A stretch of DNA of 64,000 nucleotides. It comes from Otatea glauca (Eukaryota > Streptophyta > Magnoliopsida > Poales > Poaceae). Of the stretch, positions 55,477-64,000 are shown in pieces (position 1 is the first letter of the stretch; each line of letters opens with the position of its first letter). The translations under genes and the position numbers were made by a program. The DNA lies in assembly GCA_036346275.1 (NCBI GenBank), contig CM070711.1:50469435-50533434 (forward strand). Reading direction: 5' to 3'. A model generated the notes under the pieces. That model did no database searches, was not told where the DNA came from, and was given only the letters and a program-made list of their open reading frames with translations.

Positions 55477-57115
55477 ATCAGGGCTCTTTATTGTGTCTTG
55501 TTACCTAAAACATTAGTTATATATTTTTTGATTTCTCTGTGGGTCTCCCCGATTGGATGATCTTTTTTCACTAAGCTATTGTTGTTCGAGGTTGTAGTGA
55601 TCTATGTCACCGTATCTTCCAAGTGGACTGTTGTTCTTGATTTGGTTGCGGTCATGCAGACAGAGCTTTGCAAAGATGCTTGCTAAGAAGTAATTCAGGG
55701 AGACAGGAGATGGAGGCCAAGGCTCAGGTTTCTCATGTCCAGCCAGATGATCTTATAGATTTCTACCACCTGAAGAGCTGAAGGGTAAGCAAAAACTACT
55801 ATCTTATGTTGCTTTTGCGCTATAGAAATTGTGCCATTTTCTTTGTCTAATACATATTGGCAGCTAATTCATAGACAATCTTGTTTCAAATAAAGCATAA
55901 AATAATGCATGACTTAGTGCTTTACATTGCTAATTTAACAATGTAGTCTGAAGTTGCATATTATGTACAATATCAAGTACTATTCTTCCTTGTGTTCAGG
56001 TTAATGGCCTTTTTTACTGCTGCGCAAGAAATCCGTTTTTTTTCCGTTGGAACGTGATATATGCCGATATGTAATTACATAATCGAAGCAGCTCGCATCC
56101 ACAACATGTAATCCTTGAGCTTAGGTGATTCAGCTTCTAGCCTTCCAGCTGATTCCAGTCATATGTGAAAAATAGTGCTCTCCTCTAATCACTTCATACT
56201 TTAGTAACATATAGTAACCAGCAGATTGGACATTGAGGAGGCATTCCATCGTTGAAAATGTTAGAGATTGATCTGTTTAGGTTGTACAGGTACCTGATTA
56301 TTTCTAGCTCCAAGTTCTGAAGATTGTGTCATGACAATGCTATACTTTCGGTTTTAAAATTCGGTTGTGATAGATGTCTTTGATCGGATGTAAAGGAATT
56401 CTTTCATCTAGCCTCCCAGATAGATATACACTTTGGAAAAAAAAAAGGAATTCTTTCGTAAGCGTCAGATGTCATGTAAAGAGTGTTCCCCCAAGTTGAA
56501 TTTGTTCGGTGCTCTTCTCCAGATTGATTGTCTGTTTCGATCAGCATTTCTCTAGGTAAAGTTCTCATTGTCGCTACTTTAATTTATTGTTCTTAGAGAA
56601 TACATGGCTCCGTCATACCTCATGCAGTATGTGTATTCTTTCTATGCTTCTTTGTCAATGTAAAGATTGGAGTCTGAACTCTCACCTCAAAAACACTCCA
56701 AACAAATAGTAGCATCCAAGATGTAGTATCTGATGGCGCTTGCAGAGATGACTGTGGTCAGTGATTCACTCACAGAGTCATAATTCATGTGTTGATATCT
56801 TTGATAATTTCCCTCTCTGAAATCACTAGAATCCTGAGAATACATTGATCTGTCATACCTCATGCAGTATGTATATTCTTTCTATGCTCCTTTGTCAATG
56901 TATAGATTGGAGTCTGAACTCACATCTCAGAATTCAGAAACAATCCAAAGAAGCAGCAGCATCCAACATGCAGTATCTGATGGCGCTTGCAGAGGCGATT
57001 GTGGTCAGTGATTCACTCATAGAGTCATAGTTCATGTGCTGATAACTTTGATAATTTCCCTCTCTGAAATCACTAAAATCCTGATGTTGTCTCTATTCTA
57101 TTTTTTGTTGCACAG
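55477..57115. other. Region of possible intron and exon scraps, no assignable gene
   Basis: An exon-like piece after the acceptor at about 55658 reads RQSFAKMLAKK then a stop; a shifted frame contains MEAKAQVSHVQPDDLIDFYH. I cannot assign it. The rest is AT-rich with an exact-period tandem duplication at 56596-57084. Confidence 0.35.
56596..57084. repeat. Tandem duplication, period 240 bp
   Basis: Two adjacent copies (56596-56835 and 56836 to about 57084) share GTCATACCTCATGCAGTATG, GTATCTGATGGCGCTTGCAG and AATTTCCCTCTCTGAAATCA. They differ by scattered substitutions and a short insertion in the second copy. Confidence 0.88.
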
Positions 57116-57420
57116 CAACTGTATCATGCGATGCTCCAATTTGACACCTCTGAGGAGTTGTACAAGAAATGTTCTCTCGAGTACATGAAAGGAAGTGAGA
57201 ACCAGATTGCTTTCTAGACTGGTTCGTGCCAGACATATGTTTATGTGATTGCCGGCACTGTCTTCTAATCAGAAATATGTTTGGTTTTTACATCAGTTAT
57301 AATATTACTGTAAATGTATGCAGGAATATCACTTCAGTCTGTTTGGAATGCACCGGAGATGGATAGAAAATGCGTGCAGGACTTGAAGAAGAAAACACTT
57401 TGGATCAAGAAGATGGAACA
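57116..57420 (+). pseudogene. Two exon-like coding pieces of an unidentified gene
   Basis: After an acceptor-like CACAG at 57111-57115 a frame reads QLYHAMLQFDTSEELYKKCS and LEYMKGSENQIAF to a stop at 57217. After GCAG near 57324 another frame reads ISLQSVWNAPEMDRKCVQDL and KKKTLWIKKMEH. Both look like real charged, helical protein sequence. The family is unknown to me. The stop in the first piece suggests a decayed gene, or a last exon followed by an unrelated one. Confidence 0.4.
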
Positions 57421-57766
57421 TGTATGCTATACCGTGTTGTCGATTAATGTTCTCATCGCTACAACTCCTGGGATACTGCAACTTAACAATTGGAACACAT
57501 TTTTACTCTTTTCTGTTAAACAGGCAAAATATATGCTACTACATTGGTATGTATCTTTAACAAACCCAGGTAGCTCGCATGACCATAATTACTCTATTTA
57601 ATCATTAATCCTAGAACCCTGAGTTAAGTTATTCTTCAGGAATAGCCTAAGACATTCGAAAGTAATTTTGGATCACATTCAGTCATAAGGATATATAACT
57701 TGCCATCATTTATTTTTGAAATATATGTCTCTTCTTAGCCTATGATCTGTGTGTACATTTCATATT

Positions 57767-60700
57767 TGTAACATCCCAAAATTTGGCTTAATTAAGTTTT
57801 ATTGCTTAAATGTGCATTTATGATTTTCTGGAATTTATTTGGATTTTTCTGGATTTATTTGAATTAAATTCAAATCAGGTTTATCGCCTTTTATTCAAAT
57901 CTATTTAAATCTGTGCAAAGTCAAAATAAAGTTTTGTCAAAAATATTTTATTTGAGTCCAGAATGTCTCAAAGTATTTTTGAGATTTTTCTTAGATTTTT
58001 CCTGTAAATTTATTTGACTAAAACCAATTAAATGAATTTCTAGAATTAATTAAATCAATAAAGTTTTAAAAATCTTTTTGAACAGTGTTGTGCCGAAGCC
58101 CAACATCAGGCGCTTGAACTGCACCGTGCGGCCCGGCCCGGCCGTGAATCACCGCAGGGCAAAACCCTAGATCGGTGACCGTTGGGTTGCGATCCAACGG
58201 CCCAGCGAAGGCCGCGTGTGCGCTCGCATTTTGACCGTCGGATCGGGACACGCGTCGCGCCGTCGGTTGTCGTCTTCGTTCCGGACCCGGATTCCGCCGC
58301 CGTAACGACGTCGGACTTCTTTCGCCGTGTAGAGCTCGGACGCCGAGGCTTTAAAAGGAGGGGGTAGCACCCCGAGGTTCGCAGTCGAGCGCCGCGTCTT
58401 TTGATCGGAGGGGTTTCGCGAGGATCGTCGTAAAACGCGCAGAGGAGCTCGCCGGAGTTGGAAGAGCGGAACGCCTCGGTTTTCGTTCGATTTCGTCGCC
58501 ATCGTTGGGCCTTCGCCGCAGCTGGTGCCATCTTCGAGTTCGCCGGACTGAACCGCGTTGAAACCGCAGAGTCTCGTCGCCAGAATCTCGCCGGAACGCC
58601 ATCACCTCGGTCTTCTTCTTCGCTGCCGGTAAGATCTCGCCATCGCACGGCCATTGCCGGATCCAGAAGCTCGGGACCGTCGGATCCGAACGGAACGGCT
58701 GATGCGTTGCCGCGTCGCGCGTGAACGCTGATCGCCCGATCGGTTTTCTTCGGATCATATCGAGCCGCGCAGGTGTCCAACCGTGTCGCCGCTGCGTGTC
58801 GAGTTCAAGAACCGAGGCGCCACGGACCGAGTTCACGGTGGATCGCCCGAGCCGTGGACTCGATCTATGGACCGGGACGCTGTCGCGCTACGATTGGCTC
58901 GACCGGTACCGACGTCACGCCGACGCCATGCTTGCGTCATAAATGTATTTTTCAATTGGAAAATAATCCGATTGGAAATTTCGTGTTGATGACGTCATCA
59001 TGAGGTCACGCGACGTCATAAATCGCTTTTCAATATAAAAATAAATCTGTTAATTTCGAATTTCTAATTTCGTATTTTCAAGATTTATTTCAAACTTCAA
59101 AAGGCTATATCTTTTGCATCGTAACTCGGATTTGAGTGATTCTAATTTATAAAAATTTGTAAAATTGAGATCTATTTAATGGTGAATTTTATTTGATTTT
59201 TGGAGTTCAATTGATCTCTGTTTTGGCATTTATTTGCTTTTCTTCGTCGGTACGCGTAGACGTTGAATTGTGCGACGCTTCGGAGGAAGATCCAGCAACT
59301 CAAGAGCAAGTTCCAGAACCAGATCAGGACCTATTCCAAGACAAGTCGTGCTTTGATCATGTTGAACCCATGTTTATAAAATTGCTATGTTTGTTTTACC
59401 CTATTGCATATATTTCAAATATACAATTGTTTCAAATTAGATTGGGCTTAGCTAATGTACCAGATTGATCTACACCCTACCTTGTCATTGTATGCCATGA
59501 TCCATTGTCACCCTAGATTGGTTAAATATAGTTGGTTAATAATTATAATCAACATTGGAGGATTAGTCCGTATTAGTTGCTTAGTCATGCCACGTCATCA
59601 CATGTGTCAGAATCATTGATAATTAATCTTGATTAATGGAATATGGAACAATGTTATGAACTTGTGTGTCATGTGGGATCACACGATGAGATTGAGTTGT
59701 TGTGGCGAGTCATGTCACGCAACGATGTTGAATTGTTGATAGCACGTGGTGCTTGGTAATCAACTGGGTGATAATAATTTGGATTGGGGCAAGTGACAAG
59801 GGGCGAGGATGCCAAGGTGGGCCCGATGGGCAGAGGGTATGTGGATGTCTTGCCTTGATCACACTAAGGACTTAACCTTGCAAGCCTTTGACCTGAGTCA
59901 ATCATGCAACCACATATCTGGTATGGGCCAGCCTAGCTGAGTAATTTGCAATATCTTAATTTTGGTACTATCGTGGTCGGTGTGAGCTCCCGAGTATGGA
60001 GTAATTCACATGGCGCAAGAGGGGGGCCCTGGATGTGGTAACCAGTCCCACCAGTGTTGAAACCTTAGCGGGTAGTATCTGGTTAAGCCAGTGCATTGTA
60101 AAGGCTTTGTTATAATCACTCGCCTTGGTGGTGTTTGGTTGTATCACGTGGGTAAAGTGCATAACCTCTGCAGAGTGTGAAACTATTCGGATAGCCGTGC
60201 TCGCGGTATTGAGCAATGCTCGGGAATTACAGTTAAGGGTTAGTTTAATTAATTGGACAACTTGGTTGGGATGGCGGAAGGCCATATGGAGGATGGAATT
60301 TGACTTAGGATTGGAAACTTGGTTTACTTGAGAAATACTGAATTTATTTACTATTGATATTTGTTTTACAGTCTTTACAATCTATTTACTGTATTTGTTC
60401 ATAAGTGTTGCTTATTGCAAAATAGCCATGATAGCCTATCCATTGGAATAAGCCTTACATATAGATACATAGAATTGCATTCTGTGCACAACTTGTTGAG
60501 TGCTTAAGTACTCACCCTTGCCAAACAACAATAATCAACAGTTGATGAATCTACACCTGTGTTGGAAGAGGAAGTCCAGGAAGACACGAGTCATTAGGGT
60601 CCGAGCCTTGTCGGTTGCCTGTGGTGAACTGATGAGCTATCTACGTTTTCTACTTTCCGCTGCATAATTATTAGTTTATATTTTCAGTCTTGCCCTGCGT

Positions 60701-60883
60701 GGCTTAATAATGTAAGTTGGTCATAAGATCATACCTTTAGATATATCAATGAATGAACTATTATTCTATTATCGTTGAGTATGATGTGATATGTACCAAT
60801 GTTGAGCTGTGTGCACTAGCGTTGATCCTGGGACTAGTGCGGTAAACACAGTGGGTTCAAATCAGTGGATTCGGGTCCTTACA
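57767..60883 (+). repeat. 5' LTR of Gypsy C
   Basis: It starts TGTAACATCCCAAAATTTGG and ends GGGTCCTTACA. A TATA-like GCTTTAAAAGGAGGGGG lies at about 58350. The inverted, truncated copy at 38818-41789 confirms the left boundary. Long frames inside the LTR overlap on both strands of its GC-rich part and are not genes. Confidence 0.9.
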
Positions 60884-60887
60884 GAGG

Positions 60888-60899
60888 TGGTATCAGAGC
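60888..60899 (+). other. Primer binding site of Gypsy C
   Basis: TGGTATCAGAGC is complementary to the 3' end of plant initiator methionine tRNA. It lies four bases after the LTR end, the usual position for priming minus-strand synthesis. Confidence 0.88.
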
Positions 60900-61052
60900 A
60901 TACTGACTGTAGGTCTTGGCCCTAGATAGCATAAGGTGTCTTGGGTGTGTCCAAAATTATTTTCTAAAAGAAAAATCTGAACTTGACTAATAAAACACTC
61001 TCGACTCATCTCATTCTCTACTTCTCGCCCTTGCTGAATTTGCCCGTTTTAC

Positions 61053-61848
61053 TTGCCGTTTCGGGTGGAGAACTTATTCAAAGTTCTTATGAAGCAGATG
61101 CCGATCGTTCCGACCTTTGAGGAGTCAGCTGGTGGCTATGCCATGGAGCTGTGGAGAGTTCTTCAGACGCTGGGAGGCTTATATCGTCCGCTTTACCGAG
61201 GAGGCAGCTGGTCAGTTAATGGTGTACACCGAGGATTTATTTGCAAGCTGATTATCTACGCTCGGGAGAACGAGGAAGCTAGCAGACCAATCAACATCTC
61301 CGCCAGAAGATTCTCGTACGAGGTTGCAATTCAGGAGGTCGCTCGACTTGCTCTTTGTCGTGTCTGCCGCGACTACGCCGACGAGCTTCACGACTCAGTG
61401 TTCCGACTTCACCCAGACGTTCAAGCGTGCCGAAGCCGACGGATCGTGGAGGACGAGTGTGCCACTGCAACGCACCTTGCGGAGTTCGCCCTTGCCGGGA
61501 GGATCATATGAGAGATACTACTCAGAGCTGGAGGCGTGTACGAGGCACTCAGTGGCAGAGCAGGAGCTTAAGGTGACCCGTGCTTCAGCCATCGGGATGA
61601 TCACTGAACTGGGAGAGGCCCTAGAGGCGGTCGAGGATGAGCTGGAGCGCGTGACTCGAGGAGTTCAAGAGCCAGCTGAGGAGTCCGAGGAGGATCCAGA
61701 GGAGCGAGAGTGGGAGCCAGAGGAGAGTGCAGACCCTGTTGTTGCGGAGGAGCCAGCAGTAGGTCATCAGGATAGGTTCGCTCCTATGCCCGCTCATCCG
61801 CCGGTGTATGCGCCGGATCAGCCTCAGCCAGGGTGGCTGGATGAGTGA
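61053..61848 (+). pseudogene. Additional reading frame between primer site and gag of Gypsy C
   Basis: One frame (61053-61511) starts MPFRVENLFKVLMKQMPIV and contains VNGVHRGFICKLIIYAREN and AIQEVARLALCRVCRDYADE. After a frame change near 61500 the second frame continues ERYYSELEACTRHSVAEQE, a helical segment, and an acidic tail (EESEEDPEEREWEPEESADP) to a stop at 61848. The pieces read as one protein of about 265 residues interrupted by one indel. I do not know its function; it is not gag, which follows separately. Confidence 0.55.
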
Positions 61849-62126
61849 GTGTCAGCCTTGGAGCTGTGTTGAGACTCGAGTGTGAGTCGCGTCTTTAAGT
61901 TAGTCTTTACCTCTTTAGTTGACGTTAAGATTTCGTGTTTAGTTTGCTTCTTTGTGTGCTGAGTGTGCAGTGTGTGTTGCAAAGCTTGTAGGCTTAAATA
62001 AGCAGCCATACCAAGAATAAATAAAGAATTATTTCAGTTTGGGTATAACCTATCTCCCCACTTTAGAAATTCTTGCTTCTTATCTATGCTACATCTACCT
62101 TTCCTAACCCAAGAGGCAATCATCAA

Positions 62127-63299
62127 ATGGTGAATACTCGAGGAAACAACGGTGCTTCAGGAAGTGGACTGCGCCAGAATGACAACCCCAACGACGGAGG
62201 CAGCCCTCAACCACCGCCAGTAGACATGCAGAATCTGGAAGCGTTTCTCGCTGCACAAACTCAACTAATGCAGACCATGATGCAGCAAATGCAACAGATG
62301 ACCAACGCAACAGCAACCAACAACAACCCTGCAGCCCAGAACAACCATGGTGGACCTCGATCTCATTCCAAGTTGTCAGATTTCATGAGGACTCGACCAC
62401 CAACTTTCTCAGGAAATGTGAACCCTTTGGAAGCCGATGACTGGCTTAGGACTATTGAGAAGAAGCTGCACATCACGCAATGTGAGGGCAATGAGAAGGT
62501 GTTCTACGCCTCTCATCAACTTGAAGGAACCGCCGCAGAATGGTGGGAGAATTACTGTGCCGCTCATGGAGCCCCACAAGAGATCACTTGGGAGGAGTTT
62601 ACTACTACTTTCCGCCAGTATCATGTCCCGGAGGGAATGATGGACCTTAAGAAGGAAGAGTTCAGGGCTCTGAAACAAGGAGGCCAACCAGTGGCCGAAT
62701 ACCTGAATAAATTTACTCAGTTAGCTCGCTATGCCCCTGAAGACGTAGCGACGGACAAGGCTAGGCAGTCTCGTTTTATGAAGGGACTAAATTCAGGACT
62801 GCAGGTGGGACTGATTACCCACAATTTTCCAGACTTTCAGGAGTTAGTCAATAAGGCTTTGATCCTAGAGGATAAGCGCAAAGAGCTGGGTGAGAACCGT
62901 AAGCGCTTGATGACTAATCAGGGTGGACGTCCAAACCATCTACGTTTGAGGATGTCACCACCGCAATTTGCTAGATTCCAACCACCAGCCGTGAACAAGA
63001 CATCAACCCCTGCGCCTCGCCCTGCTAATCAGAACTTTCAGACACCAGCACAGGGCAACAATGCACCAGGAGGGAATCAACAGTCGACAGTGAAAAGATG
63101 CTATACATGCAATGAGCCAGGGCACTTTTCTAAAAGGTGTCCACAGAAGGGAGGCATTACGCCAGTTCGTTTCAACTTGGGAACAACACCTGCCAAAGCA
63201 CCAGCTTCAGGAGGAAATCGTGCGCCAGGTCAAGCTGGAGCAACACCGCAATCAACAGTGCGTGGAAGGATCAACCACATCACCGCTGATGGAGCTTAG
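62127..63299 (+). CDS. Gypsy C gag polyprotein
   Basis: The frame from ATG 62127 (MVNTRGNNGASGSG) gives about 390 residues. The capsid-like domain is evident in RPPTFSGNVNPLEADDWLR, CEGNEKVFYASHQLEGTAAE and WWENYC, followed by FRQYHVPEGMMDLKKEEF and the zinc knuckle CYTCNEPGHFSKRC (CX2CX4HX4C). It forms the particle and packages RNA. It ends at TAG 63297-63299, but the same frame continues with EAIDVVLGKFLVNS of the protease. The stop is one base from CAG, so the original element had gag-pol in one frame. An upstream in-frame ATG exists at 62073. Confidence 0.87.
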   Translation: MVNTRGNNGASGSGLRQNDNPNDGGSPQPPPVDMQNLEAFLAAQTQLMQTMMQQMQQMTNATATNNNPAAQNNHGGPRSHSKLSDFMRTRPPTFSGNVNPLEADDWLRTIEKKLHITQCEGNEKVFYASHQLEGTAAEWWENYCAAHGAPQEITWEEFTTTFRQYHVPEGMMDLKKEEFRALKQGGQPVAEYLNKFTQLARYAPEDVATDKARQSRFMKGLNSGLQVGLITHNFPDFQELVNKALILEDKRKELGENRKRLMTNQGGRPNHLRLRMSPPQFARFQPPAVNKTSTPAPRPANQNFQTPAQGNNAPGGNQQSTVKRCYTCNEPGHFSKRCPQKGGITPVRFNLGTTPAKAPASGGNRAPGQAGATPQSTVRGRINHITADGA

Positions 63300-64000
63300 G
63301 AGGCTATAGACGTCGTACTGGGTAAGTTCCTGGTCAACTCGATACCTGCTACAGTTTTGTTTGATTCTGGAGCTTCGCATTCGTTTGTTTCTCAAAGTTT
63401 TGCAACCAAGAATGGATTTAAAGTGGTGAATCTTAAGTGTGTGCTCTTAGTCCAAGCCCCAGGATCTGAGCTTAGATCTATAGCCTTGGGTGTTTGGGAG
63501 CTAAGTTGCTTATGGATGGGATAGAATTTCTAGCGAATCTTATCTTGATAGATGCGCAATCCCTAGACGTCATCCTTGGAATGGATTGGCTGTCTAAGCA
63601 TAAGGCTGTTTTGGATTGTGGCCAAAGGATCGTAACTTTGGAAGGCCCTAGTGGCAAAAAAGTAGAATTTCAAGCAACCGCAGTTCGTGATGGCCAGTTA
63701 GTGGTCAACAGCGTGAAAGCCATCAGCATGGAAGGTGTGCGATGGTTAGAAAATACGGGCGTGTTTCGTAAGATTTACCGGACCGCCGCGGATCGCGATA
63801 TCGAGTTTGTCATTGAATTAGCACCAGGGACAGCACCGATATCAAAGAGACCATATCGGATGCCTACCGACGAGTTAGTGGAAATGAAGAAGCAGATTGA
63901 GGAACTGTAAGAAAAAGGTTTCATTAGACCTAGTTCATCGCCGTGGGGAGCCCCGGTTTTGTTTGTTCGTAAAAAGGACGGAAGTCTTAGAATGTGCATC
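63300..64000 (+). pseudogene. Gypsy C protease and start of reverse transcriptase, runs off the window
   Basis: The frame reads VLGKFLVNSIPATVLFDSGA then SHSFVSQSF, with the DSGA active site of the aspartic protease. It changes near 63480-63494, then shows DVILGMDWLSKHKAVLDCGQ and the pre-RT linker IEFVIELAPGTAPISKRPYR. A TAA at 63908-63910 (EEL*EKGFIRP) replaces an expected glutamine. The first polymerase block, PWGAPVLFVRKKDGSLRMC, reaches the window edge. Confidence 0.87.

Larger units (their letters stand above)
57767..64000 (+). mobile_element. Gypsy LTR retrotransposon C, 5' part (continues beyond the window)
   Basis: A 3117-bp 5' LTR (57767-60883) is followed four bases later by the methionine-tRNA primer site TGGTATCAGAGC at 60888-60899. 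An extra reading frame, then gag, protease and the start of reverse transcriptase come next. Long LTRs with this primer site suit Tekay/Del-like chromoviruses, but the diagnostic integrase end is outside the window. Stop codons in gag-pro and pro-RT mark it as decayed. Confidence 0.9.

Noticed and set aside
58106..58836. Long overlapping frames on both strands in the GC-rich part of the Gypsy C LTR.
   Set aside because: They lie within a terminal repeat, overlap in several frames and have compositionally biased translations.
59248..59400. A reading frame (VDVELCDASEED...) inside the Gypsy C LTR that stays open in the inverted solo LTR copy as well.
   Set aside because: Between the two copies nearly every base difference changes the amino acid and I found no synonymous excess, so the open frame looks like chance preservation without indels, not a selected gene.

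Overview
This is a nuclear genomic window from a flowering plant, almost certainly a grass (Poaceae) close to rice. The evidence is split genes with GT-AG introns, grass-type gene families (NECAP-like, ATG7, BAHD acyltransferase, RPN1) and dense nesting of Copia and Gypsy LTR retrotransposons with hAT- and Tourist-like elements. I cannot fix the species. About 57% of the window is identifiable transposon. I saw no rRNA, tRNA or CRISPR.

Layout. 1-700: a 5' scrap resembling a DDX6/Dhh1-type RNA helicase gene, followed by a hAT fragment. 1238-4814 (+): an eight-exon NECAP-like endocytic adaptor gene carrying a one-base frameshift in exon 6 and a hAT element in its last intron. 6017-7634 (+): two halves of a small membrane-protein gene, separated by short LTR-like repeats and a Tourist-like element. 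7866-13489 (-): a 20-exon ATG7 gene whose catalytic E1-like half is duplicated head to tail (1033 residues instead of about 700). 16950-18314 (-): an intact two-exon BAHD acyltransferase, with a Copia element (18514-24853) inserted about 200 bp upstream of its start codon.

24925-27415 holds three hAT-type elements, one nested in another. 28580-38210 contains the scattered remains of a second BAHD gene, separated by a Copia element (29748-36277). 38344-41911 is a GC-rich hAT-like element split by a truncated 3-kb Gypsy LTR. 42183-52636 is a second copy of the 1.5-kb hAT-like element, split by a 9-kb Tat-type Gypsy element (42856-51899) that carries an antisense open reading frame. 53628-55476 is an RPN1 (26S proteasome) pseudogene into which a 608-bp inverted copy of neighbouring DNA has been inserted, giving a large hairpin. 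57767-64000 is a Gypsy element with 3.1-kb LTRs that runs off the window.

The plausible working genes are ATG7 and the intact BAHD gene; NECAP depends on whether its frameshift is real. They do not form a pathway: ATG7 acts in autophagy, NECAP in clathrin trafficking and BAHD in acyl conjugation. Every retroelement is decayed, largely through stop codons explicable as C-to-T or G-to-A changes, as expected of silenced methylated repeats. The most notable observations are the double-catalytic-domain ATG7, the hairpin insertion in the RPN1 exon and the nested hAT/Gypsy structures with readable target duplications.
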